Shown: piece after piece, positions 1 to 7,345 of the stretch
How the letters are laid out: every line of letters starts with the position of its first letter
Position numbering within the stretch: the stretch's first letter is position 1
Origin: JBFMFH01 sp040752275
GTDB lineage: Bacteria; Acidobacteriota; Vicinamibacteria; Vicinamibacterales; JAKQTR01
Length of the DNA stretch: 64,000 bases
Direction: 5' to 3'
NCBI GenBank assembly: GCA_040752275.1
Contig: JBFMFH010000127.1
Coordinates: 1 to 64,000, forward strand
Made by a program: the position numbers and the translations under genes
The notes under the pieces: generated by a model
The model's input: only the letters and a program-made list of their open reading frames with translations
Told to the model about the DNA's origin: nothing
Databases searched by the model: none

Positions 1-227
1 GGGTCCAACTACTCCGCGGGCTCTCAGCACCATAGAACAACCGACCTCTGGTCCAGCCTCGGCCGTCACTTTACCTCGTTTCATCGCGATGCGGGTCCGG
101 CGCAGCCGGGTGGGGAACTACTCCGGCAAGGCTCCGGTGGCATTCGCTTCTCGATGGCAGCAGAAACACGGTAGTATTCCCGTCGGCCGGCCCGGGCCGG
201 CGGCAACCTTCGACAGGCGACACGCAC

Positions 228-1544
228 ATGACGAACTCCCACCGACTCCAGCTTTTCATCATGATGGCGCTCGAGTTCTTCATCTGGGGCGCCTGGCTGC
301 CGCTCATCTTCGGCTACCTACCGGGCCTCGGATTCACGCCCGCCGAGCAGTCCTGGATTCTCAACGCCTTCCCCATCGCAGCGATCGTTGGTCTGTTCTT
401 CAGCAACCAGTACGCCGACCGGCACTTCGCCGCGGAGAAGTTCCTGGCCTTCAGCCACCTTGTTGGCGGCGCGGCCATGCTGTCTCTGGCCTGGGTGCAG
501 ACGTTCTGGCCGTTCTTTCTGCTGATGCTCGTGCACTGCCTGCTGTACGTGCCAACCATCTCCATTACGAACTCGATTGCCTTCGCGAACATGAAGGACC
601 CGCAGCGGGAATTCGGCATCGTCCGCATGGGGGGCACGATCGGGTGGATTCTCGCGGCGTGGCCGTTCACCTTCATCCTGGTGGATTGGGCGGCAGTGCA
701 GCAGGCCAATCCACAGGGTCTCGTGGACTGGCTGGGGACCGTGCTCAGCTCAGGGCTCACCGGCGAGGCGCTCCAAGTCGGCACCCGCTGGACCTACATC
801 GTGGCCGGCATGGTCTCGCTGCTACTGGCCGCCTACAGCCTCACACTTCCGCACACGCCTCCCCGGAAGCCGGGCGAGGGCGCGGTCGAGAAGCTGGCTT
901 GGCTCGAGGCGCTGAAGCTCCTCAGGCGGCCCTTCGTGCTGGTGCTCTGGGTCGTCACACTGGTGGACAGCTTCGTGCACAACTCCTATTTCAGCTGGAC
1001 GGGCGTGTTCCTCGGCACGAGCCCGGATGCGGGAGGTGTCGGGATTCCCGGCAACTGGATCATGCCCGTGATGAGCGTGGGCCAGGTGGCGGAGATCCTC
1101 ACGATGGCGGTCCTTGGAGCCGCCCTCACGCGCTTCGGCTGGCGCACCACGATGATCTTTGGAATCCTCGGACACGCGGCGCGCTTTGCCGTCTATGCGT
1201 TCTTCCCGCAACACCAGGCCTTCATCATCCTGGTGCAGGTGCTCCACGGCATCTGCTACGCCTTCTTCTTCGCCACGGTCTATGTCTTCGTGGACGCCTA
1301 TTTCCCGAAGGACGCGCGGGCGAGCGCGCAGGGGCTGTTCAACGTGATGATCCTCGGCATCGGGGCCCTCCTGGCGTATTCGCTCTGCCCGTACCTTATG
1401 CAGACGGTGTTCACCCAGGACGGTGTCACCGATTTTCGCGGGTTGTTCCTCGTGCCTATGACGTCCGCCGTCGCCGCCGCCCTCGCGCTGGCATTGCTGT
1501 TTCATCCGCCGAAGGCGCGAACGGGCAGGGGCGGCGCGGCCTGA
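228..1544 (+). CDS. MFS transporter, nucleoside:H+ symporter (NupG-like) family
   Basis: 438-residue integral membrane protein, predicted to import nucleosides with protons across the inner membrane. The hydrophobic profile fits 12 helices. The N-terminus (LEFFIWGAWLPLIFGYLPG) and the segments YVPTISITNSIAF and RMGGTIGWILAAW match the nucleoside:H+ symporter branch of the MFS, where the GTIGW stretch is conserved. Length is normal for the family (about 420). The ATG is chosen because the family N-terminus begins there and because the duplicate at 3126 has the same start and upstream bases. No transport partner lies next to it. Substrate is inferred from family only; another small polar solute is possible. 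Confidence 0.85.
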   Translation: MTNSHRLQLFIMMALEFFIWGAWLPLIFGYLPGLGFTPAEQSWILNAFPIAAIVGLFFSNQYADRHFAAEKFLAFSHLVGGAAMLSLAWVQTFWPFFLLMLVHCLLYVPTISITNSIAFANMKDPQREFGIVRMGGTIGWILAAWPFTFILVDWAAVQQANPQGLVDWLGTVLSSGLTGEALQVGTRWTYIVAGMVSLLLAAYSLTLPHTPPRKPGEGAVEKLAWLEALKLLRRPFVLVLWVVTLVDSFVHNSYFSWTGVFLGTSPDAGGVGIPGNWIMPVMSVGQVAEILTMAVLGAALTRFGWRTTMIFGILGHAARFAVYAFFPQHQAFIILVQVLHGICYAFFFATVYVFVDAYFPKDARASAQGLFNVMILGIGALLAYSLCPYLMQTVFTQDGVTDFRGLFLVPMTSAVAAALALALLFHPPKARTGRGGAA

Positions 1545-1965
1545 AGCGGAGCCTCGTCAGCGATTTCGCCCGCTTTCCCGGTCTGCGCTGGCGTCATCCG
1601 CTCGGGCCGTTGGGGTAGCGCCGCTATGCGACCGACCTGGCGCAGCCGCGAGACGGCTACTCCAGCGGCTACTGCACGTCAGGTAGAGGTCATGTCTTCA
1701 AGTCGGCCTCGCGCTGGCCTAATCTGATCTGAGCCGGCGTCTTCCGGAAGTTGCGTCGCAGGGCTCGCCGGAGCCCGCTCGCGTGGCTGAAGCCTGTGCT
1801 CATCACGTTCTACATTGGCGAGAATGACGTGACACCCTGGCGACCGGCCACGGCATGCGCCACGACCGCGTACCCGCCCCTTGCACGTTCGCGATTCCAC
1901 GCGCCAGAATCACCGCCTCCGTCGAAAGCCCCGCCGATTGCGACGCCCCTCCGCGCGGCGCCCGG
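1545..1965. other. intergenic gap, no gene seen
   Basis: About 420 bases between the MFS gene and the 3' end of the PIN toxin gene. Short open frames exist on both strands but are Arg/Pro-rich and look like shadows. I see no clear promoter, RNA or repeat. Confidence 0.5.
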
Positions 1966-2379
1966 TCAGCCGACGATGTCTACGGCGTAGTGACGATGGC
2001 CGAGGCGGACGCGGTACGTGGCGAAATCTCGCCTATCGATCGTAAAGACCTTCCGCGTGCCCAACGCCTCGGCGGCCACCACGAGGGACGCATCGGCGAG
2101 GTCCATCGGATGATCGGCGTAGGTTTCCATCAGTTCGAAGGCGCGCGTCAATCCTGGCGCGTTGAAGAACCAGACCTCCAGCCCGCCCCGCTCGATGAAG
2201 TCGCGAAGCCGGTCGGCCCCAATGGACTCCGGCTGCAACAGGTGGAACGCCTCCGTGAGGACCGGCGTGGTCGTGTAGAGGGGTTCCCGGATGATCCCGA
2301 GAATGCGGACACAGTGGGCGTGCTGATGGTCCGCCGGGTCGAACAACGCGACGAGCGGCCCGGTGTCGGCCAGGATCAC
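1966..2379 (-). CDS. PIN-domain ribonuclease toxin (VapC-like)
   Basis: 137 residues from a GTG start. PIN domains are Mg-dependent RNases that act as toxins of type II modules. The N-terminus (VILADTGPLVALFD) carries the first conserved Asp. TTTPVLTEAFHLL gives the Glu and MDLADASLVVAAE the later Asp residues; the hydrophobic C-terminal strand HRHYAVDIVG closes the fold. The GTG overlaps the antitoxin stop codon as GTGA, indicating translational coupling, which is why I prefer it to the longer frame starting at 2448. A decayed copy of its C-terminus lies at 12423-12490. Target RNA unknown. Confidence 0.85.
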   Translation of the reverse strand: MILADTGPLVALFDPADHQHAHCVRILGIIREPLYTTTPVLTEAFHLLQPESIGADRLRDFIERGGLEVWFFNAPGLTRAFELMETYADHPMDLADASLVVAAEALGTRKVFTIDRRDFATYRVRLGHRHYAVDIVG

Positions 2380-2636
2380 CGGCCGTGCTTCCTGCGGATG
2401 GCTCCAGCCACCGCTCGCCTCGAATCTGTCGCCGGCGCGATCGCCCATCCCCCGGCTCCAAGATCGAGCTGCCGGTAGACGTCGTATGGCGTCTCGCGCG
2501 TCTCGCGCCCGACGCTCTCCTGGAACGCGTGGAGCCCGCGCTTCAGCGCCTCCGAGATCGGCAGGCCGGTCGCCTTGCGGATGCGCAGCAAGGCGGCTTC
2601 AGCCTCCTCGTCAAGTCTGACCGTACGTGTCGCCAT
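2376..2636 (-). CDS. ribbon-helix-helix antitoxin (VapB/CopG-like)
   Basis: 86 residues, starting MATRTVRLDEEAEAALLRI, the strand-helix pattern of a ribbon-helix-helix DNA-binding domain in the first ~45 residues. The C-terminal half is expected to bind the PIN toxin. It is the first gene of the pair, as is usual for antitoxins, and overlaps the toxin by four bases (GTGA). The ATG at 2636 is preceded by a purine-rich AGAGGAAA ribosome site. A perfect inverted repeat at 2650-2668 just upstream is the likely site of autorepression. Confidence 0.8.
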   Translation of the reverse strand: MATRTVRLDEEAEAALLRIRKATGLPISEALKRGLHAFQESVGRETRETPYDVYRQLDLGAGGWAIAPATDSRRAVAGAIRRKHGR

Positions 2637-2649
2637 CTCGATTTCCTCT

Positions 2650-2668
2650 GTATTACATATCGTAATAC
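2650..2668 (-). promoter_or_regulatory. inverted-repeat operator of the PIN/RHH module
   Basis: Perfect 7-bp inverted repeat GTATTAC-n5-GTAATAC, 13 bases upstream of the antitoxin ATG. It is AT-rich in a GC-rich region and contains -10-like sequence, so a bound RHH antitoxin would block the promoter. Function is inferred from position and symmetry. Confidence 0.6.
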
Positions 2669-3125
2669 ACCGGCCGGACTGCGTCAAGCCCGCCCGTCGG
2701 CGGCCCTCGATGGTCTCCGCCGCGTCGGACGTCGGCCGCCATGTCGTGCCCATGTCGAGCAGGTTCACGAAGAAGTCGTTCGTCAGCGCCTCAGGCCGCT
2801 TGGTGAACGCGCCGAGTCTGGAACGCGATTCCGACCACCCCGACGCCCAGCCGCTTCGTCATGGTCCGGCACATTCCGCAATCCGCCATTCCGCACACGC
2901 CGGGATTCGGGATTGGGGATTCGGGATCGCGTCGCGCCGGTCGCGCGACCTCAACCTCTCGATTCGCAGGGTATGAGAGTCTCCGCAATCCGTGCCTCGC
3001 CCGGCGATTCTACCGCAGGCGCGGGCGCGGCCGCGGCCGCATGGGTTTCCTGCCACGGCAGTGAGTGCGATAGTATCTCCCGCGGCACCCGAACGCGTCA
3101 GGCTGCACACGACGGCGACACGCAC
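2669..3125. other. intergenic gap with a heptad array
   Basis: About 460 bases between the antitoxin promoter and the truncated MFS copy. It holds the GGGATTC array at 2902-2929, preceded at 2873-2894 by three copies of an ATTCCGC-like unit. The last ~60 bases resemble the region upstream of the intact MFS gene (shared GATAGTAT/GGTAGTATTCCC and GCGACACGCAC), so the duplication included part of the promoter. No gene seen. Confidence 0.5.
2902..2929 (+). repeat. GGGATTC heptad array
   Basis: Four in-phase 7-base units: gggattc, gggattg, gggattc, gggatcg. The four GGG runs have loops of 3-4 bases, the spacing of a potential G-quadruplex. Same unit as arrays at 20313, 30100, 31825 (reverse) and 52388. 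Confidence 0.8.
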
Positions 3126-3520
3126 ATGACCAACTCCTACCGGCTTCGACTCTTGATCATGATGGCGCTCGAGTTCTTCATCTGGGGCGCCTGGTTCCCG
3201 CTGATTCTCGGCTACCTGCCCGGCCTGGCCTTCACGCCCGCCGAGCAGTCGTGGATCCTCAGTGCCTTCTCCATCGCCGCCATCGGCGGCCTGTTCTACC
3301 GCAACCAGTACGCCGACCGGCACTTCGCCGCGGAGGAGTTCCTGGCCTTCAGCCACCTGGTTGGCGGCGCGGCCATGCTGTTTCTGGCCTGGGTGCAGTC
3401 GTTCTGGCCGTTCTTTCTGCTGATGCTCGTGCACTGCCTGCTGTACGTGCCAACCATCTCCATGTCGAAACCGATTGCGTTCGCAACCATGAAGGACCCG
3501 CAGAAGGAAATCGGCCGCGT
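3126..3520 (+). pseudogene. truncated duplicate of the MFS nucleoside transporter
   Basis: The first ~130 codons closely match the intact MFS gene at 228, starting MTNSYRLRLLIMMALEFF. Similarity covers about the first four membrane helices and stops at residues QKEIGRVR, just before the family's GTIGW motif. About 300 codons of the original are missing. The frame does not stop: it continues through unrelated sequence into the downstream Asp-box gene at 3561, so a read-through fusion of ~1,198 residues is formally encoded. I call it a remnant because the downstream gene has its own ATG and signal peptide. Confidence 0.85.
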
Positions 3521-3560
3521 GCGAAGGCAGTCCGGAGTCGTTCACAATCTCGGGGTCCAT

Positions 3561-6500
3561 ATGTTCCAGAAGCTCACTCTGTCCGTCGTCCTGTGCCTGG
3601 GCGTCCTCGCGGTCTCCGCGCACGTCGCGCCGCCGGTTGCGGAGGATCTGAACAGCTACCTCAAGCCGGTGAAGTGGCGCGCGATTGGACCATTTCGCGG
3701 CGGACGATCCGTTGCAGCCACCGGCGTCGCCGGCGACCCGAGGACGTATTACATGGGCACCACCGGCGGCGGACTGTGGAAGAGCGACAACATGGGCATC
3801 ACCTGGCGGAATGTGTCGGACGGCTACTTCAAGACAGGCACGGTCGGGGCCATCGCCGTGGCCGAGAACGACCCCAACGTCGTGTATGTCGGCATGGGCG
3901 AGCACGCCCCTCGAGGCGTCATGACGCACCACGGGGATGGCGTGTACCGGTCCACCGATGCCGGTAAGACGTGGAAGCACATCGGCCTGGACTTGACGCA
4001 GCACATCGCCCGAATCGTCGTGCACCCGAAGGACCCGGACACCGTGTTCGTGGCCGCCCAGGGCGCGCTCTACAGCCCGTCGCCGCAGCGGGGCGTGTTC
4101 AAGTCGACCGACGGCGGCGCGACCTGGAAGAACGTCCTGTTCGTGAACGAGAAGACCGGTGCCGCCGAGCTGTCGATGGACGCGACGAACCCGCGCATCC
4201 TCTACGCGGCCATGTGGGAACACGGTCGCCTGCCCTGGCAGGTCATCAGCGGCGGGCCCGGCAGCGGGCTGTACAAGTCGACCGACACGGGCGAGACCTG
4301 GGAGAAGATGACGGAGGGCCTGCCCGAGGAGATGGGCAAGATGGCGATCGCCGTCAGCCGGTCGAACCCCGACACGGTCTACGCGCTGATCGAGAGCGAT
4401 TCGGCGAAGGACGCCCGCGGCCTGTACGTCTCGACCAACGCAGGGAAGAAGTGGACCCAGGTGACGAGCGAGCCGCGGCTGATCCAGCGGGCATGGTACT
4501 ACACGGAGCTCTTCATCGATCCGAAGGACGAGCGCACGATCTACGTGCTGAGCGCTCCCGCCCTGCGTTCGACCGACGGCGGAAAGACCTGGCAGACCCT
4601 GTCGGGCACGCACGGCGATTTCCACGATCTGTGGATCAACCCGGACAATCCCCGCAACTTTGTCATCGCGAACGACGGCGGTGCGGCAATCACCTTCGAC
4701 GCGGGCAAGAGCTGGAGCTCGCAGCACACGCAGCCGACGGCGCAGTTCTACCGGATCAACGTGGACAACCAGTTCCCGTACCGCATCTACGGCGGCCAGC
4801 AGGACAACACGTCGGTCGTGATCGCGAGCCGCGAACTGGGCAGCGGGGGCATCACCACCGCGAGCTGGAAGGCGTCGGCCGGAGGCGAGAGCGCGTTTCT
4901 GGCCTTCGACCCCGACGACCCCCGCTACGTGCTGGGCGGCAGCTACCAGGGCACGATCGAGGTGATCGACACGCGGGCGACCGCCGGCACGAACATCATG
5001 GCGGCGCCGATTCAGTACCTCGGCATGGACGCCAAGGACATGAAGTACCGGTTCAACTGGAACGCGCCCATCATCTGGAGCAGGCACGAGCCGAACACCT
5101 TCTACCACGGCGCGCAGTTCCTCCTGAAGACGACGGACCAGGGCAGGACGTGGAAGGAAGTCTCGCCCGATCTCACGCGGAACGAGAAGGAGAAGCAGGG
5201 CACGCCCGGCGTCCCGTACACCAACGAGGCGGTCGGCGCCGAGAACTACGGCACCCTGGCCTATGTGGCGGAATCGCCCCACGAGAAGGGAGTGATCTGG
5301 ACTGGGAGCGACGACGGCCTGGTCCAGCTGACGCGGGATGGCGGCGCAACGTGGAAGAACGTCACGCCGAAGGGGCTGGCGGAGTGCCTGGTCAACGCCA
5401 TCGAGGTCTCGCCGTTCGACAGGGCGACGGCCTACATCGCCACCACGCGATACAAGTTCAACGATCATGCGCCGGGGCTCTACAAGACCACGGACTACGG
5501 CGCGACCTGGACGAAGATCGACCGCGGCATTCCCGCCAACGCGTTCACCAGGGTCGTTCGCGAGGACGACGTCAGGCGCGACCTGCTTTTCGCGGGGACC
5601 GAGCTCGGTTTGTTCATCTCCTTGAACGGCGGAGGCGACTGGTCGCCGTTTCAGTTGAACCTGCCGGTCACGCCGATCACCGACTTGCGCGTCCACCAGG
5701 GGAATCTGATTGCGGCCACCTCCGGCCGGTCCTTCTGGATCCTGGATGATCTCGCGCTCGTTCGGCAGTACACGAAGGAGACGCCCGACCTGTTCCTGTA
5801 TCAACCGGGCAGCGCGCATATGGTCAATGGCGGAAGCGAACTGAACAATCCCGACGAGGACTTCACGGGAGCCAATCCCTCACGCGGCGTGAACCCCGCG
5901 AACGGGATCGTCCTCTACTATCGCCTGCCAGAGCTGGAGAAGACCGACGACATCACGCTCGAGATCGCGGACGCGGCTGGCAAGCCCGTCCGTGCGTTCT
6001 CGTCGAAGAAGGACGATGCGTTCAAGAAGTGGGACGGAGGCCCGAGCGCGGAGCCCGTGCTGCCGAAGTCGAAGGGGCTGAACCGGTTCGTCTGGGACAT
6101 GCGCCACTCGACGATTCCGGGCGTGCCGAACGTGTACATCGAGGCCAGCTACCGCGGGCACAAGGCGATTCCGGGCACGTACCGCTTCAGGCTGAAGCTC
6201 GGCGACAAGGCGCTCACCACAGATGCGGAGATCCTCGCCAATCCGCTGTATCCGACGAGCGCCGAGGTCTACGAGGAGTACCACACGGTGATGTCGGGCA
6301 TGGAGCGCGAGGTGGCGGCGATGCACCGGCTGGTCAACAGCCTGTACGATCAGCAGAAGCAGCTCGAGGCGATCTTGGCGGCTCTGCCATCGGGCGACCA
6401 ACACGCGTCCGTCAAGCGCGATGGCGAGGCCGTGCTCGAGAAGCTCAAGGCGTGGGACGACGAGATGGTCCAGCGCCGGTCGCGAGCCTACGACGATGTG

Positions 6501-6722
6501 GAGAACTTCCCAAACCGGTTCACGGCCAATTACCTGTTCCTGATCAACCAGACGGAGAGCGACCTGCCCAGTGTCAATCAACCCTCGCGCGATCGGCTCG
6601 AACAGTTGAACGCCGAGTGGGCGACGCTGAAGGCCCGCGCGGACCGGCTGACGGCCGAGGACATTCCGGCGCTGAACAGGAAGCTCTGGGAGCTGGGCTT
6701 CGGCGCGATCTGGAAGAAGTAG
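3561..6722 (+). CDS. exported sortilin/VPS10-like Asp-box (BNR) repeat protein
   Basis: 1,053 residues. An N-terminal signal peptide (MFQKLTLSVVLCLGVLAVSA) supports the ATG at 3561 although the frame is open far upstream. The body holds about eleven Asp-box motifs of the S-x-D-x-G-x-T-W type (STDAGKTW, STDGGATW, STDTGETW, STDGGKTW, TTDQGRTW, TRDGGATW and others), which build two sortilin-type beta-propellers. The last ~300 residues are a non-propeller region with a helical end (ALNRKLWELGFGAIWKK). Such proteins are often labelled 'glycosyl hydrolase', but I see no evidence of catalysis; ligand binding outside the membrane is safer. It lies between two truncated genes, suggesting arrival by recombination. 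Confidence 0.85.
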   Translation: MFQKLTLSVVLCLGVLAVSAHVAPPVAEDLNSYLKPVKWRAIGPFRGGRSVAATGVAGDPRTYYMGTTGGGLWKSDNMGITWRNVSDGYFKTGTVGAIAVAENDPNVVYVGMGEHAPRGVMTHHGDGVYRSTDAGKTWKHIGLDLTQHIARIVVHPKDPDTVFVAAQGALYSPSPQRGVFKSTDGGATWKNVLFVNEKTGAAELSMDATNPRILYAAMWEHGRLPWQVISGGPGSGLYKSTDTGETWEKMTEGLPEEMGKMAIAVSRSNPDTVYALIESDSAKDARGLYVSTNAGKKWTQVTSEPRLIQRAWYYTELFIDPKDERTIYVLSAPALRSTDGGKTWQTLSGTHGDFHDLWINPDNPRNFVIANDGGAAITFDAGKSWSSQHTQPTAQFYRINVDNQFPYRIYGGQQDNTSVVIASRELGSGGITTASWKASAGGESAFLAFDPDDPRYVLGGSYQGTIEVIDTRATAGTNIMAAPIQYLGMDAKDMKYRFNWNAPIIWSRHEPNTFYHGAQFLLKTTDQGRTWKEVSPDLTRNEKEKQGTPGVPYTNEAVGAENYGTLAYVAESPHEKGVIWTGSDDGLVQLTRDGGATWKNVTPKGLAECLVNAIEVSPFDRATAYIATTRYKFNDHAPGLYKTTDYGATWTKIDRGIPANAFTRVVREDDVRRDLLFAGTELGLFISLNGGGDWSPFQLNLPVTPITDLRVHQGNLIAATSGRSFWILDDLALVRQYTKETPDLFLYQPGSAHMVNGGSELNNPDEDFTGANPSRGVNPANGIVLYYRLPELEKTDDITLEIADAAGKPVRAFSSKKDDAFKKWDGGPSAEPVLPKSKGLNRFVWDMRHSTIPGVPNVYIEASYRGHKAIPGTYRFRLKLGDKALTTDAEILANPLYPTSAEVYEEYHTVMSGMEREVAAMHRLVNSLYDQQKQLEAILAALPSGDQHASVKRDGEAVLEKLKAWDDEMVQRRSRAYDDVENFPNRFTANYLFLINQTESDLPSVNQPSRDRLEQLNAEWATLKARADRLTAEDIPALNRKLWELGFGAIWKK

Positions 6723-6931
6723 ATGCAGTTCTGGTCGAAGCCTTCCGGCCGGAACGCCCCTTCCATGAACCAGTCGATGGTGTGCGCCACGTGCGCGACC
6801 TGCTGGGCGGCGGTCATCGTGCCTTCAGCCGGCGCGAAAGTCGAGTGCTCTTCCTTCAGGTTGCGGGTCGAGCGGTTGAAGAACTCATGAACGGTCTGCA
6901 GTTGCATCAACCCCTGTTCGGCAAGTGACAT
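6723..6931 (-). pseudogene. DinB-family protein, 3'-truncated
   Basis: Starts at an ATG with a strong ribosome site (AAGGAGG, 7 bases upstream) and reads MSLAEQGLMQLQTVHEFF, then MTAAQQVAHVAHTIDWF and EGAFRPEGFDQN. These are the first two helices of the DinB/DUF664 fold with the first metal-binding His. Family members are ~150-170 residues; here recognisable sequence ends after ~70, exactly where the oppositely oriented Asp-box gene ends. The frame continues antisense to that gene to 6578, but those residues are not DinB-like. Presumably non-functional. Confidence 0.75.
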
Positions 6932-6955
6932 CGGGCGACCTCCTTGGCTGGCGCA

Positions 6956-6984
6956 AGTTTCGCCATTTCTTCGTCTTGTGTCAA
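6956..6984 (-). promoter_or_regulatory. surviving promoter of the truncated DinB gene
   Basis: On the minus strand a perfect -35 TTGACA (6979-6984) is followed after 17 bases by a weak -10 GAAACT (6956-6961), 24 bases upstream of the DinB ATG. The 5' end of this gene therefore looks intact although its 3' end is lost. Confidence 0.4.
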
Positions 6985-7331
6985 GCGTCCGCCCTCGGCG
7001 CCGAACCAGATGTCGGAACCGCCGCGCGCGATCTGCTGGCGCGGTGGCTGAGACGCCGCCGCACTCGAGGCATGACGGCATCGGGCCGGAAGCGCCGGAT
7101 CGAGAAGCCACCCCGGCCCGTTCCCCGGCGTTGAAGCGCCGTCGCCGAACATCTCTCCCAGTCTTCACGACGCCGTTCGGCGCGACGCCCGGGTGCGCAC
7201 GCCGATCTGCTTCCTGACCTGGCGAAGTCGCCAGCCGTCGCGGACGCTCGAGTCGGCAGCTGCTGGTTCGTGCTGCCAGGACCGGGGACCGTCGAACACG
7301 TAGGGACGCGCGTCAGGAGCCCGTTCGGGGG
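6985..7331. other. intergenic gap, no gene seen
   Basis: About 350 bases between the divergent DinB remnant and the S9 peptidase gene. GC-rich with no convincing frame, RNA or repeat. Confidence 0.45.
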
Positions 7332-7337
7332 TAATAT
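7332..7337 (+). promoter_or_regulatory. -10 box of a probable leaderless S9 peptidase transcript
   Basis: TAATAT ends 8 bases before the ATG at 7346, so transcription would start at or next to the start codon. No ribosome site is visible in the C-rich spacer. Confidence 0.5.
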
Positions 7338-7345
7338 CCCCCGTC

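Noticed and set aside
89..1618. Long open frame (509 codons) overlapping the MFS gene in another frame
   Set aside because: Arg/His/Pro-rich, no hydrophobic pattern or domain; a shadow caused by high GC. The MFS frame is clearly real.
2859..5819. 986-codon open frame antisense to the Asp-box gene
   Set aside because: Composition is Arg/Val/His-rich, the mirror of a GC-rich coding strand; no motif, and it crosses the end of another gene.
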